A stretch of 64,000 nt of DNA from Chloroflexota bacterium (GTDB lineage: Bacteria > Chloroflexota > Anaerolineae > Aggregatilineales > Phototrophicaceae): assembly GCA_013388745.1 (NCBI GenBank), contig JACAER010000042.1:101539-165538 (forward strand), written 5' to 3'. This document shows, piece by piece, positions 26,105 through 35,014 of the stretch. The first letter of the stretch is position 1. Every line of letters starts with the position of its first letter. The notes beneath the pieces are model-generated. The model was given only the letters and a program-made list of their open reading frames with translations. It searched no databases and had not been told where the DNA came from. Made by a program: the position numbers and the translations under genes.

Positions 26105-27208
26105 ATGGCAATCAATGCCCCTGCGAAAAACGGTGTCTACACCATCGACAAAATTACGGAAGCGCTAGGCGCTGAAGCAGATTATTACCTGAACCACGTT
26201 TCGCACACTATTCCGCGCGAAAATCTGTATCTGCCGGGCGGCGACTTTGTTGACCGCGTCTACGCGCAAAGCGACCGCAGCCCACAAGTGCTGCGCAGCT
26301 TGCAATCCATGTTCGATCATGGGCGGCTGGGCGGCACTGGCTATATGTCAATTCTACCGGTTGATCAGGGCATCGAACACTCGGCGGGCGCCTCCTTCGC
26401 CAAGAACCCGGCCTATTTCGACCCCGAAGGCATTGTGCGGCTGGCGATTGAAGGCGGCTGCAACGCCGTCGCTTCGACTTTCGGCGTGCTGGGCGCGGTG
26501 GCGCGCAAGTACGCACATCGCATTCCCTTTCTCGTCAAAATCAATCATAACGAACTGCTGACTTACCCGAACAAGTTCGATCAGGTGATGTTCGGCACGA
26601 TCAAAGAAGCATGGAACATGGGCGCGGTGGCTGTCGGCGCGACCGTGTACTTCGGCTCGCCGGAAAGCACGCGCCAGTTGATCGAAGTGGCGCAGGCCTT
26701 CGCGCTGGCACACGAACTGGGGATGGCAACGGTGCTGTGGTGCTATATGCGCAACCCACAGTTCAAAATCAACGGCGTCAACCACGAAACCTCTGCCGAC
26801 CTGAGCGGGCAGGCGAACCATCTGGGTGTGACGATTCAGGCCGACATCATCAAGCAAAAACTGCCAGAAAGCAACGGGGGCTACAAGGCGCTCAATACCG
26901 GCGGCTCATCGTATGGCAAGCTGGACGAACGCATCTACACCAAGCTGACCACCGACCATCCGATCGACCTCACCCGCTATCAGGTCGCCAACTGCTACAT
27001 GGGGCGCGCGGGCCTGATCTCGTCGGGCGGCGCCAGCGGCGCGAACGACTTCGGTGAAGCGGTCAAAACCGCCGTCATCAATAAACGCGCGGGTGGCACG
27101 GGTCTGATCAGCGGGCGCAAGGCATTCCAGCGTCCGATGGCCGAGGGCATCGCGCTACTCAACGCCATTCAGGATGTATATCTGTGCGAGGCGGTGACGG
27201 TGGCGTAG
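26105..27208 (+). CDS. fbaB: Class I fructose-bisphosphate aldolase, FbaB/DhnA type
   Basis: It cleaves fructose 1,6-bisphosphate to dihydroxyacetone phosphate and glyceraldehyde 3-phosphate through a Schiff base (glycolysis and gluconeogenesis). The 367-residue protein matches the FbaB family along its length: [48 protein letters not shown] (probable Schiff-base Lys near 250), [18 protein letters not shown] and [19 protein letters not shown] 26105 is chosen because AAGGAG lies 7 nt upstream; a start at 26084 would leave no ribosome site. The gene is monocistronic, and nearly 300 bp of non-coding DNA follows. Confidence 0.95.
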   Translation: MAINAPAKNGVYTIDKITEALGAEADYYLNHVSHTIPRENLYLPGGDFVDRVYAQSDRSPQVLRSLQSMFDHGRLGGTGYMSILPVDQGIEHSAGASFAKNPAYFDPEGIVRLAIEGGCNAVASTFGVLGAVARKYAHRIPFLVKINHNELLTYPNKFDQVMFGTIKEAWNMGAVAVGATVYFGSPESTRQLIEVAQAFALAHELGMATVLWCYMRNPQFKINGVNHETSADLSGQANHLGVTIQADIIKQKLPESNGGYKALNTGGSSYGKLDERIYTKLTTDHPIDLTRYQVANCYMGRAGLISSGGASGANDFGEAVKTAVINKRAGGTGLISGRKAFQRPMAEGIALLNAIQDVYLCEAVTVA

Positions 27209-27439
27209 TACACGAACAGGATTAAGCAGTCAGCTATGGGGCTTAAAGGCTTGTCCAGCAATGCTTTTGCGCCGCCTGGGTAGGTATGCGGCGGGGTTCG
27301 CCAGCGATTTAAACTGCTGGTTGCGTCCTGCGACCCACTGAGGGGGTCGTGTTCGGAAAGCGTGTTTTGAACCCCTTGTTGCGCCTTTATGCCCCTCTTG
27401 TCATGGTGCTGATCGCTGTGCTGCCGGTAAAAAATTGTC

Positions 27440-27470
27440 TGTAGGGGCGGGCTGGCGGCTCGCCCTTTCC
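27440..27470. repeat. GC-rich hairpin element, same family as 6786-6815
   Basis: GGGCGGGC (27445-27452) pairs with GCTCGCCC (27458-27465) with one wobble, preceded by TGTAG and followed by CTTTCC. It shares TGTAGGG, GGCTG and CTCGCCCTTT blocks with the element at 6786. It is the main recognisable feature of the 299-bp gap 27209-27507. Confidence 0.6.
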
Positions 27471-27507
27471 TGTACTTAATATCCAACTGCATCTTAAGGG
27501 GCATTTT

Positions 27508-28803
27508 ATGACTTCTTCACGTTATCGCTGGGTGGTGGTCGCCATCTTTTTTGCGTTTATGCTGCTGCACCAGGCCGACAAGCTGCTGATCGGCCCACTA
27601 AACGACAGTATCCGCGAGACGTTTGGCATTGACCGCGCCCAAATGGGGACGGTGGGCACAGCCGCACTGTTCGTGGCGGCGATTTTTTATCCGCTGTGGG
27701 GCTACCTGTATGACCGCTATGCACGCGCCAAACTTGTGGCGCTGGCCTCGTTTATCTGGGGCGCGACAACTTCGCTGGGGGCGATCGCGCCGAACTTCGG
27801 CACATTTTTCGTGGCGCGCGGCGCTACAGGCATCGACGATTCGAGCTATCCGGGCATCTACAGTCTGATCTCGGACTACTTTGGGCCAGGGATGCGCGGC
27901 AAGGTGAACGGGCTGCTGCAACTCACCGCGCCGGTGGGCTACATGGTGGGGCTGGTGCTGGCGCAGGCGCTGGGGCCGACGCTCGGCTGGCGCAACGTGT
28001 TCCTGATTACGGGTGGGTTGGGGTTGGTGGTCGCCGTCGTGATCTTCTTCGGCGTGCGCGAAGTGCCGCGCGGCAAGGCCGAACCAGAACTCGAAAGCCT
28101 GGAACAGATTGCGGTGCATAAGTTCGATTGGAAAGTGGCCGTAGGGCTGCTGCGCAAACCGGCGCTGTTCCCGCTGTTCGCGCAGGGGTTTTTCGGCGTG
28201 TTTCCGCTGCAAGTCATCACCTTCTGGTTTTTTGATTATCTGGAAAACGAGCGCGGCTACGATCAGGGCGCGATCTTCGCGATTATGGCAGCGGCAGTGC
28301 TGGTGATGGCTGGCGGCGCGTTTTTCGGTGGCTTTTTGGGGGATATGCTGTTCAAGCGCACGCTGCGCGGACGGCTGCTCGTTAGTTTCACGGGCGTGGT
28401 TATGGCGACGATTCTGCTGTTTCTGGCGTTGAACGTGCCCACCGAAAACATCGGCCTGTTCGCGGCGCTGCTGATTTCGGCGTCGTTGTTCGTGCTGTTC
28501 TCTGGCCCAAATGTCGTTTCCACCGTTCACGACATCACCCTGCCGGAAGTGCGCAGCACCGCACTTTCAGTGCAGTATTTTGTCGAAAACATCGGCTCGG
28601 CGCTGGCGCCGGCGATAGTCGGCTTTCTAGCCGTGCAGTCTACGTTGAGCAGCGCGATTCTTACGGTGTCTATGTCCACGTATGTGCTGTGCGCGCTGTT
28701 TCTAGCGCTGGCGGTGTATCTGGCACCGCGCGATATGGCGGCGCTGCGCGCGCAAATGCGCGAACGCGCCCAAGAATCGGCACAGCTCAGCGCGCATTCG
28801 TAA
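27508..28803 (+). CDS. Major facilitator superfamily transporter
   Basis: A 431-residue inner-membrane secondary transporter with about 12 hydrophobic segments. The N-terminal half shows the MFS loop 2-3 signature (GYLYDRYARAKLVALASFIWG) and an acidic motif in helix 4-5 (ARGATGIDDSSYPGIYSLISDYFGPGMRGKVNG). The second half repeats the pattern (GGFLGDMLFKRTLRGRLL). The overall style is that of organic-anion or sugar-phosphate-type permeases. The substrate cannot be read from the sequence. AAGGGG precedes the ATG by 8 nt. The gene stands alone; a weak inverted repeat AGCCGCG/CGCGGCT (28803-28831) follows the stop. Confidence 0.9.
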   Translation: MTSSRYRWVVVAIFFAFMLLHQADKLLIGPLNDSIRETFGIDRAQMGTVGTAALFVAAIFYPLWGYLYDRYARAKLVALASFIWGATTSLGAIAPNFGTFFVARGATGIDDSSYPGIYSLISDYFGPGMRGKVNGLLQLTAPVGYMVGLVLAQALGPTLGWRNVFLITGGLGLVVAVVIFFGVREVPRGKAEPELESLEQIAVHKFDWKVAVGLLRKPALFPLFAQGFFGVFPLQVITFWFFDYLENERGYDQGAIFAIMAAAVLVMAGGAFFGGFLGDMLFKRTLRGRLLVSFTGVVMATILLFLALNVPTENIGLFAALLISASLFVLFSGPNVVSTVHDITLPEVRSTALSVQYFVENIGSALAPAIVGFLAVQSTLSSAILTVSMSTYVLCALFLALAVYLAPRDMAALRAQMRERAQESAQLSAHS

Positions 28804-29061
28804 GCCGCGCACAGCAGTTTGTTACGCGGCTGCGATGATTTATTGCTTGTGAAATATAGCGGAGACTAACCTCGCACCATGTCAGCAAGCCTTTAGACTG
28901 CTGCCACATTTAAGAGGGACGCCACAAGTATTGGGGGACATCCCATGCCAAGCGACGAGAGTGACGTATCGGTTTGATACAGTGGCCGCCCGTGAATTTC
29001 TGAGCAACTATATGACCCTGCCATGCCCTAACGCCGCGCTTTCGAGCCTGAAATGAACCAG
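28804..29061. other. Intergenic region without recognised gene
   Basis: Together with the hairpin downstream this gap is about 350 bp. It begins with the inverted repeat AGCCGCG (28803-28809)/CGCGGCT (28825-28831), possibly the MFS gene terminator. I see no tRNA, riboswitch or protein-like frame in the rest. Confidence 0.5.
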
Positions 29062-29103
29062 AACAGCCATGAAGAACCCAACTTCATGGCTGTTTATTTT
29101 ATT
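29062..29103 (+). terminator. Strong hairpin terminator
   Basis: AACAGCCATGAAG (29062-29074) pairs perfectly with CTTCATGGCTGTT (29082-29094) and is followed by TATTTTATT. It lies 260 bp after the MFS gene and 52 bp before the end of the convergent gene, so it can serve either strand. Confidence 0.75.
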
Positions 29104-29154
29104 CTGTGTGGCCGGCCTGTTCATGTACTGTGACGTTTTGCAGAATGCGGTCTA

Positions 29155-30117
29155 CTACTTCTCGTCGTCATCGGGCAGGGGTGGCACGGGAGGCCGGCGC
29201 GTCGGCCCGCCGCCTGTTGGGCGCACCACGGGCGGCATGGCCGGGCGCTTGAGCGTCGTCGGGTCTTTGGTCACTTCTTTAGCCGGCTCCGGCGAAGCTT
29301 TGATCGGCCCGGTTTCCGGCAGCGGCGCCGACGGCATTTCCGGCAGGTGGTTGGGCGGCAGCGCGCCGGTTTGCGGGCGTGACGCCTCTTGTATGCGCGC
29401 GGCATCGGCGGACTGCTGCGGCTGGCGCGGACGCGCGTCCGCAGGCAGTGTCGCGGGCATCGCTGGCAGCCGCCCGGTAACGCTGGTCTGCTGCGGCGGC
29501 GCTTCCGTCTGTCCGAAGAAGATAGGGCGATCAAACACGCGCAGCAGCAGCGGGCGCACTGGCGCGCTCAACAAACGCTGCAACAGCAGCACGCATTCGG
29601 CGCGCAGCGCGAGATATTCCTGACGCGGCAGATCTGTCGCTTCCAATTCTTCCAGCACGATTTCCACCAGCCCACGCAGTTCAGCCTCAGAAGCAACCTG
29701 CATGTGACGGGCGGCCAGATAGGGCAGGATAAAGCCCGCCATACGCTGCATCAGCGCCGTAGCTTCGCCCAGCGCCAGCATTACGGCAGGCTGCTCGTTG
29801 TCAATATAATGCATCTCAAACTGGGTATACGAAGGGAACAAGCGGCGCACCAGCGTGGCGTACAGGCGCGCCAGCCCGCTGGCCCAGTTTTGCGTCTGCA
29901 CCAGCGCCGGGTTGCCTGTCAGGTCTCCGGTATCGCAAGCCAGCACCAGCAAGCCAAGACTCGCCAGACGCCGGCACAGGCGCTCCAGACGTTCCTCGCG
30001 CGCCAGCCCCTGCGTCGTCTCTGTGGTCAACAACTGCGGCGCATACTGTTTCACGAGGCTCAAGACAATGCGTTCCAGACGCTCCCACCGGCTGTCCACA
30101 CCTATATCCCTTATCAC
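29155..30117 (-). CDS. Unknown protein with helical N-terminal and Pro-rich acidic C-terminal regions
   Basis: I do not recognise a family. The 320-residue product has a predicted helical domain to about residue 205 (Leu/Arg/Glu-rich; ERLERIVLSLVKQY, EERLERLCRRLASLGLLVLAC, LEELEATDLPRQEYLALRAECVLLLQRLL). A low-complexity tail follows, rich in Pro, Ala and Thr (PPQQTSVTGRLPAMPATLPAD...RRPPVPPLPDDDEK). There is no signal peptide or membrane segment, so it is presumably cytoplasmic. The long disordered tail suggests a scaffold or adaptor. The ATG at 30117 is used, although no clear ribosome site is visible and the upstream DNA is AT-rich (promoter-like). Confidence 0.7.
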   Translation of the reverse strand: MIRDIGVDSRWERLERIVLSLVKQYAPQLLTTETTQGLAREERLERLCRRLASLGLLVLACDTGDLTGNPALVQTQNWASGLARLYATLVRRLFPSYTQFEMHYIDNEQPAVMLALGEATALMQRMAGFILPYLAARHMQVASEAELRGLVEIVLEELEATDLPRQEYLALRAECVLLLQRLLSAPVRPLLLRVFDRPIFFGQTEAPPQQTSVTGRLPAMPATLPADARPRQPQQSADAARIQEASRPQTGALPPNHLPEMPSAPLPETGPIKASPEPAKEVTKDPTTLKRPAMPPVVRPTGGGPTRRPPVPPLPDDDEK

Positions 30118-30171
30118 CCTATTGTAATCTAATGTGATTATATCATGGATTAGAAGGCCTATGGGAACGCT

Positions 30172-30780
30172 CTAAGCGACGACCTGCCACAGCAGCGACA
30201 GGCCAAACAGCAGCATAATCACGGCGCTGATGCCGATCAGCGTCCGGCGGATGCGCGTGTCCAGGCTGCCCAGCCGGGCGAAGATCATCATCTGCGCGGC
30301 CATCAATCCTAAAAACGAGCCGTAGAAGGCAAGCAAAAAACCCAACCCGTGCCACAACGACTGATTCAGCCCTTGCAGCAGCAGCGGGCCGTTAATCGTT
30401 GTCCAAAACAAGTAGGGGCCGGGGCTGAGAAAATTCATCAGCACGGCGCGCGGCAGCGGATTGCCCGTCGGTGTATCGCTGACTTCGGCGCGGATGACTA
30501 CGCCCTGCCGCCAGCTTTGATACGTCTTCCACGCCAGCCACAGCATAAACAGCCCGCCGAAAAGCTGAATCGCCCGGATAAAGGGCGGCGGCAGTTGGCC
30601 CAGAATAAAAACGCACACGACGATGATGGGCGCATCGGTGATGAGCGGCGAAAAAATGATCGGCAGGCTGCGCCGCCAGCCGACGGTGAGCGTGCTGCTC
30701 AGGATGAGGGCTTGCAGTGGGCCGGGAGTCGCCCCTGCCGTAAAACCGATGCTGCTGCCGCGCGTGATGAGTTCCAGCAT
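30172..30780 (-). CDS. LysE/RhtB-family amino acid exporter
   Basis: A 202-residue inner-membrane protein with about six hydrophobic helices. The N-terminus GSSIGFTAGATPGPLQALILSSTLTVGWRRSLP is the LysE signature (ATPGP loop between helices 1 and 2). NFLSPGPYLFWTTINGP is the conserved helix-4 region. Members export amino acids such as lysine, threonine or homoserine lactones. It lies 112 bp downstream of the PLP decarboxylase gene on the same strand, with a terminator-like hairpin between them, so co-expression would need read-through. Export of the decarboxylase substrate or product is an inference only. Confidence 0.88.
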   Translation of the reverse strand: MLELITRGSSIGFTAGATPGPLQALILSSTLTVGWRRSLPIIFSPLITDAPIIVVCVFILGQLPPPFIRAIQLFGGLFMLWLAWKTYQSWRQGVVIRAEVSDTPTGNPLPRAVLMNFLSPGPYLFWTTINGPLLLQGLNQSLWHGLGFLLAFYGSFLGLMAAQMMIFARLGSLDTRIRRTLIGISAVIMLLFGLSLLWQVVA

Positions 30781-30831
30781 GTTGCTTGTCCTTGACTATC
30801 CGGCACATGATGTTAGCACGCCGCCGCGCAT

Positions 30832-30868
30832 AAAAAAACAGCCCGATCGCTGGTGATGATCTGGCTGT
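30832..30868 (-). terminator. Rho-independent terminator of the decarboxylase gene
   Basis: ACAGCC (30838-30843) pairs with GGCTGT (30863-30868) with an inner GATC/GATC pair, and a run of seven T follows on the - strand. It lies 24 bp after the stop codon. Confidence 0.75.
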
Positions 30869-30891
30869 CTGCTCTCTAGCGCTGCCGGAAG

Positions 30892-32355
30892 TTAGAAGCT
30901 CTCTTCCTGCGTGAGCCGCTGGGCGCACAGTTCTTCAGCGTAAGCATTCATCTTGTCGATCGTGTTGAGCACGTCGTCTTCTGTCGTGCGCGGGTTGATG
31001 ATGCACATGCGAATCACCACGCGCCCTTTAAGAATCGTCGTGCTGACAAAAGCGTAGCCGTCTTCGGTGATGCAGTTCACGACTTCTTTGTTGATTTCAT
31101 CTTCTTCTTCAGGCGAAAGGGCTTCGTTACGGAAATAGCGGAAGGTGAAAATGCCGATCCACGCGGGGGAGGTCACTTCCCAATGGGGCAGGCTGCGCAC
31201 TTTATTTTCGGCCATTTCGGCCAGCGTGATGCCCCAATCCACCGCCTGCCGGAAGGCCTCCGCGCCAAAAATCTTGATCGACATCCACAGCTTAAGGGCA
31301 CGGAATCCACGCGAAAGCTGTACGCCGTAATCGAAGAAATTGACTTCTTCTTCGCTGCGGCTGTCTACATCTTTCAGATATTCCGGCACCAGGCGGAACG
31401 TATCACGCAGGTAGCGTTTATTGCGCACCATGACGCAGCCGATCTCGAAAGGCTGGAACAACCATTTGTGCGGGTCAATCGTCACCGAATCCAGCCGATC
31501 CATGCCTTTGAGCATATGGGATTTGCGGCTGCTGAGGATTACCGCGCCGCCATAAGCCGCATCGCCGTGCAGCCACATGCCCTCGTGATGGCAAAAATCA
31601 GCCAGTTCCGTCAGCGGGTCGATCACGCCAGTGTTGGTGCCGCCGATGTTGGCGATCACAGCGAAGGGGCGTTTGCCCGCCGCGCGGTCTTCGGCTACCT
31701 GCCGGCGCAGATCGGAAAGCGAAATCTGATAGTTTTCGTCGGAATGCACTTTGTAAATCTGATGACGCTGAAAGCCGAGCACCCGCAGCCCACGCTCGAC
31801 CGAAGAATGGGTCTGGTCGGAAAAGTAGACAACGGCGTTTTCACTCTTGTCGTCCAGCTTGACATGCCGCGCCACCGCCAGCGCGTGCAGATTGGCCTGC
31901 GAGCCGCCGCTGACGAACAGGCCGCCGGCGCTTTCGGGAAGTTGGAACATCTGCCGCAGCCAATCGATCGCCATTAGCTCGATCAAACCCGGTCCCGCCG
32001 ATTCCATCCAGGTGCCGCTGAAGACGTTGAAACCCGCCGCCAGCGCATCGGCCATCGCGCCGACGTAGTTGCCGGGGCCGGAGATGAAAGCGAAATAGCG
32101 CGGATGATCCTGATGCGCCATATGGGTAAACACGTTCTTTTCCAACTGTTCCAGCACTTCGACGAAGTCCGTGCCGTTTTCGGGCAGCGGTTCGCGCAGC
32201 AGCGCTTCCATCTCTGCGCGCGTCGCCAGCCGCGTAGCGCGTTTTTCCGGCAGGTCTTCAATGTGATCGACGATCATATCGACAACGCGATAACCGAGCA
32301 CGCGCATTTCCTCGCGCGACAGTTGCAGACGGCGATTCGGCAGTTGCTTGTCCAC
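30892..32355 (-). CDS. Group II pyridoxal-phosphate amino acid decarboxylase
   Basis: A 487-residue cytoplasmic PLP enzyme of the aromatic-L-amino-acid/glutamate/aspartate decarboxylase group. HPRYFAFISGPGNYVGAMADALAAGFN and the segment to GLFVSGGSQANLHAL form the N-terminal and PLP-phosphate regions. DQTHSSVERGLRVLG holds the stacking His, HGDAAYGG the Asp that contacts the PLP nitrogen, and TIDPHKWLFQP the Schiff-base Lys near 297. The closest known types act on DOPA, tyrosine, tryptophan or aspartate. The substrate cannot be fixed from the motifs alone. The gene is divergent from the PNPOx-like gene, with palindromes in the shared promoter region. Confidence 0.92.
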   Translation of the reverse strand: MDKQLPNRRLQLSREEMRVLGYRVVDMIVDHIEDLPEKRATRLATRAEMEALLREPLPENGTDFVEVLEQLEKNVFTHMAHQDHPRYFAFISGPGNYVGAMADALAAGFNVFSGTWMESAGPGLIELMAIDWLRQMFQLPESAGGLFVSGGSQANLHALAVARHVKLDDKSENAVVYFSDQTHSSVERGLRVLGFQRHQIYKVHSDENYQISLSDLRRQVAEDRAAGKRPFAVIANIGGTNTGVIDPLTELADFCHHEGMWLHGDAAYGGAVILSSRKSHMLKGMDRLDSVTIDPHKWLFQPFEIGCVMVRNKRYLRDTFRLVPEYLKDVDSRSEEEVNFFDYGVQLSRGFRALKLWMSIKIFGAEAFRQAVDWGITLAEMAENKVRSLPHWEVTSPAWIGIFTFRYFRNEALSPEEEDEINKEVVNCITEDGYAFVSTTILKGRVVIRMCIINPRTTEDDVLNTIDKMNAYAEELCAQRLTQEESF

Positions 32356-32396
32356 TTCTTTCCCTTCAAAATTGTTAAAAGTGCCTAGACGAAATT

Positions 32397-32434
32397 GTGT
32401 ACATTATATAGTACACGAAGCGCCGTATTATACG
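32397..32434. promoter_or_regulatory. Two palindromes in a divergent promoter region
   Basis: GTGTAC (32397-32402) and GTACAC (32411-32416) flank an 8-bp AT core. CGTATTATACG (32424-32434) is a perfect 11-bp palindrome. Both overlap TATAAT-like - strand -10 sequences ahead of the decarboxylase gene, as expected of repressor operators. Confidence 0.45.
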
Positions 32435-32496
32435 AAGAAATCGCCGGTTTACGAATGCATTTTTTGTAGTTATTGACGATTGTTTCGCGCTCCGCC

Positions 32497-32524
32497 TTTA
32501 CGCCGCCGCCCTGCCGGTTATAAT
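32497..32524 (+). promoter_or_regulatory. Probable promoter of the FMN-binding protein gene
   Basis: TTTACG (32497-32502), 16-bp spacer and a perfect TATAAT (32519-32524), 36 bp before the ATG at 32560. Confidence 0.55.
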
Positions 32525-32559
32525 GTGTCCCCCGCACACACACTTGAGGAGCAGGAGTT

Positions 32560-33054
32560 ATGTCTGAACCGCAGCGCAGCCGCCCTCTGATGAAGCATTA
32601 CGGCGTTTCTGACAAAGACGATGGGATGATGGCGTGGCAGTGGGTCGATGAGCAGATGCGCAAGGCGCGTAACTATTGGATCTGTTCGGCACGTCCCGAT
32701 GGTCGCCCGCATGTCGCGCCGGTCTGGGGGGTGTGGCACGAAGGCACGTTGTACTTTGGCTCCAGCCGCACCTCGCGCAAGGGGCGCAATATCGCGCACA
32801 ACGCGCACGTCGCGATACATCTGGAAAGCGGCGATGATACGGTGATTTTCGAAGGGGTGCTGGAAGAAGTGGCAGACAGTGCGCTGCTGGCGGCTCTGAC
32901 CAGCATCTACCGCGAAAAATACGCCATGAACGATGTGGCATTGTCGAGCACAGGTGACAGCGTATGTTACGCGCTCAGGCCGGAAATGGCGCTCTCGTGG
33001 CTGGAAAAAGACTTCCCGAACACGGCTACGCGCTGGCAGTTCGGGACATCATAA
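32560..33054 (+). CDS. Pyridoxamine 5'-phosphate oxidase-like FMN/F420-binding protein
   Basis: A 164-residue split-barrel flavin-binding protein. The first strands NYWICSARPDGRPHVAPVWGVWHEGTLYFGSSRTSRKGRNI and NAHVAIHLESGDDTVIFEGVLEEV are typical of the PNPOx-like group that binds FMN, F420 or haem. It is too short and lacks the C-terminal region of true PdxH, so pyridoxal synthesis is unlikely; a redox or detoxification role is more probable. GAGGAGCAGGAG upstream gives a strong ribosome site. The gene is divergent from the PLP decarboxylase, which may be coincidental. Its stop is 10 bp from the convergent lspA stop. Confidence 0.88.
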   Translation: MSEPQRSRPLMKHYGVSDKDDGMMAWQWVDEQMRKARNYWICSARPDGRPHVAPVWGVWHEGTLYFGSSRTSRKGRNIAHNAHVAIHLESGDDTVIFEGVLEEVADSALLAALTSIYREKYAMNDVALSSTGDSVCYALRPEMALSWLEKDFPNTATRWQFGTS

Positions 33055-33063
33055 CGGACAAAA

Positions 33064-33627
33064 TCAGTTTTTCGACTGCTCGTCGCCGTGATCGGGCAGG
33101 ACGGGCAGTGTCACGTTGTCGTCTTCGTGCGCGGCCAGCGCTTTACGGCGTTTTTCCTGGCGTTCCTCGCGCCAGTTTTGCAGCGTAATCAGCAGCACCC
33201 CCAGCACAATCGCGTGATCGGCGAAATTCGACACATTAGAGACGATACCGGGCACGACGATATGCACAAAATCGACCACATGGCCGTACTGCACGCGATC
33301 AAAAGCGTTGCCGAGCGCGCCACCGATCACCAACCCGGCGGCCACGCGCGTCAGATTGCTGCGGATGCGCGGGTAAAAAAAGATCATGCTGACCACAATC
33401 ACCACAGCTAGAATCAAAAACAGCGTACCGGCATCGGGCAGAAAGCCGAAAGCCGCGCCGGTGTTGTAGCTGTAGGTAATGAACAGCAGCGGCGGCAGCA
33501 GCGGCGCAGATTCATACGGCAGCAGCGTTGCTATGATGGCGCGTTTGCTCACCTGGTCGAGCGCCAGCACCGCGCCGGCAACGGCCAGCAGCAGCAGCCA
33601 GCGTGGACGAGAGGACGCTTCAGGCAT
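33064..33627 (-). CDS. lspA: Lipoprotein signal peptidase II
   Basis: An inner-membrane aspartic peptidase that removes signal peptides from diacylglyceryl-modified prolipoproteins. The 187-residue product has four hydrophobic segments. The family motifs are complete: LALDQVSKRAI, TYSYNTGAAFGFL, GGALGNAFDRVQYGHVVDF (first catalytic Asp near 110) and VSNFADHAIVLG (second near 138). The start is ATG 33627, preceded by GGGGAG 5 nt upstream; the frame stays open for 45 more codons, but that stretch is not LspA-like. A charged tail follows the last helix. Likely substrates in the window include the lipoproteins at 15570 and 51686. Confidence 0.95.
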   Translation of the reverse strand: MPEASSRPRWLLLLAVAGAVLALDQVSKRAIIATLLPYESAPLLPPLLFITYSYNTGAAFGFLPDAGTLFLILAVVIVVSMIFFYPRIRSNLTRVAAGLVIGGALGNAFDRVQYGHVVDFVHIVVPGIVSNVSNFADHAIVLGVLLITLQNWREERQEKRRKALAAHEDDNVTLPVLPDHGDEQSKN

Positions 33628-33842
33628 AATCACTCCCCAAATCATGAACAGAGCGCCGATTGTACGGCAAAACTCGACTAAACTATAGTCGCACTTTAGC
33701 TCATTAGCGTGCAACCAGGATAACGAATGGATGGAAGTATTTTTAATCAATCCGGCAAACAAGCGGTGTTAGACTGCCATGTGGCCGCGCCACAGATACG
33801 CTGGATGAGCGAACGGCCTCTGTCGAAAAGTCGAGCCGCTGC

Positions 33843-34763
33843 TCATGGAACAGCGCGCAGATAAGCATCCAAAAACGCCGTGACCCGCGCGGCATAACCT
33901 GCCGGATCGCTGAAGATCAGGCCGCCGTGCCCGGCGACTTCCAGCAGCCACAACTGCTTCGGTTCATTGGCCGCCGCGTACAGTCGTTCTGCGTGCGCTA
34001 CCGACACCGTCTCGTCGTTTGTGCCGTGCATGATCAGTATGGGTACAGTGATGCTTGCCAGCGCCGCCTCTGAATCCACCGCGAACAAATCCGCGCCCGA
34101 TTCGCGCCCGGCCAGCCACAGGATGATGTTCGCGAACGGCCAGGGCGGCAGCCCAGTGCGCCGCTGCACGCCATCCCCGACCACATCCAGCATATTGACA
34201 TACGTCGCCTCCACAATTAGCGCGCGCACGTTGGGCAAATCCGCCGCCGCGCGAATCACAGCCGCCCCGCCCATGGATACGCCGTACAATGCGATGCGCT
34301 CCGCATCTACTTCGGGCTGCGCGGCCAGAAAGGCGAAAGCCGCTTCGACATCCAGCGCTTCCCAATAACCGAGCGACGTCGCTGCGCCGCCGCTGCTGCC
34401 AGAATTGCGCAAATCCAGCATGAGCAGCCCATAGCCCTGATCGGCAAAAAAGCGCATCTCCGCTAAGGCCGCGCGGTTGCCGCCGTGTCCATGCACGTAA
34501 ACCAGCGCCGCGCCGGGTGACATAGATGGCGGCAGATACCAGGCACGCAGTTCCACCCCATCAGCGGCAGCGAAGTTCACATCCCGCCACAGGTCAATTC
34601 CGGCGGCAGCAGGCGTCACCGTCGCCGCAGCGCGGGGAGGATGCGCGAAAATCTGCGCCTGGCTGTAGCACAAAAACACCAGCGTCGCGCTCACCGCTAG
34701 TGTCAGCGTTACAATGGCGAATGCGCCCAGTCTCAACCCGCGCCGAAAAACAGAAGACCGCAT
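33843..34763 (-). CDS. Membrane-anchored alpha/beta hydrolase
   Basis: A 306-residue serine hydrolase of the YfhR/BEM46-like type. An N-terminal signal anchor covers about residues 12-36 (GAFAIVTLTLAVSATLVFLCYSQ). The core shows LVYVHGHGGNRAAL (oxyanion hole), YGVSMGGAAVIRAA (Ser near 162), LIMHGTNDETV (Asp near 248) and LEVAGHGGLIFSDP (His near 277), a complete triad. The catalytic domain should face outward. The natural substrate is unknown; esters, acyl groups or peptides are possible. It lies 216 bp upstream of lspA on the same strand, but separate transcription is likely because a hairpin (TGTGGC/GCCACA, 33780-33794) lies between them. Confidence 0.88.
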   Translation of the reverse strand: MRSSVFRRGLRLGAFAIVTLTLAVSATLVFLCYSQAQIFAHPPRAAATVTPAAAGIDLWRDVNFAAADGVELRAWYLPPSMSPGAALVYVHGHGGNRAALAEMRFFADQGYGLLMLDLRNSGSSGGAATSLGYWEALDVEAAFAFLAAQPEVDAERIALYGVSMGGAAVIRAAADLPNVRALIVEATYVNMLDVVGDGVQRRTGLPPWPFANIILWLAGRESGADLFAVDSEAALASITVPILIMHGTNDETVSVAHAERLYAAANEPKQLWLLEVAGHGGLIFSDPAGYAARVTAFLDAYLRAVP

Positions 34764-34822
34764 TGCCTATCCTTGATACTCGCCTCATTACAGCCCAAGC
34801 ATAGCGCGCTTCACTGCACACA

Positions 34823-34851
34823 GCATCCCCTGATCGGGGAAATTGGGATGC
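34823..34851. repeat. Nested inverted repeat in a 250-bp gap
   Basis: GCATCCC (34823-34829) pairs with GGGATGC (34845-34851), and an alternative CCCC (34827-34830)/GGGG (34836-34839) hairpin sits inside. The rest of the gap 34764-35014 shows nothing recognisable. Confidence 0.4.
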
Positions 34852-35014
34852 ATCCGGGCTTAAGTCGGCGGCAGGCTTAGCTCCAACTGTGCTGCGGTTT
34901 CATCGTTTTCGTCCCGCGCTATGGCTTTGCGCTGGTGCTTTTTCTCGGTAGACGTTCAACAAATTAGGGCTTTAGCCCGCCAGAAAGCCATGCGGCTTGA
35001 GCGGCAACAGAGCG

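Noticed and set aside
29069..29623. A 184-codon + strand frame starting at the hairpin near 29062
   Set aside because: It starts inside a terminator stem and runs antisense to the Pro-rich tail of the 29155-30117 gene, which explains its Gly/Ser-rich composition.
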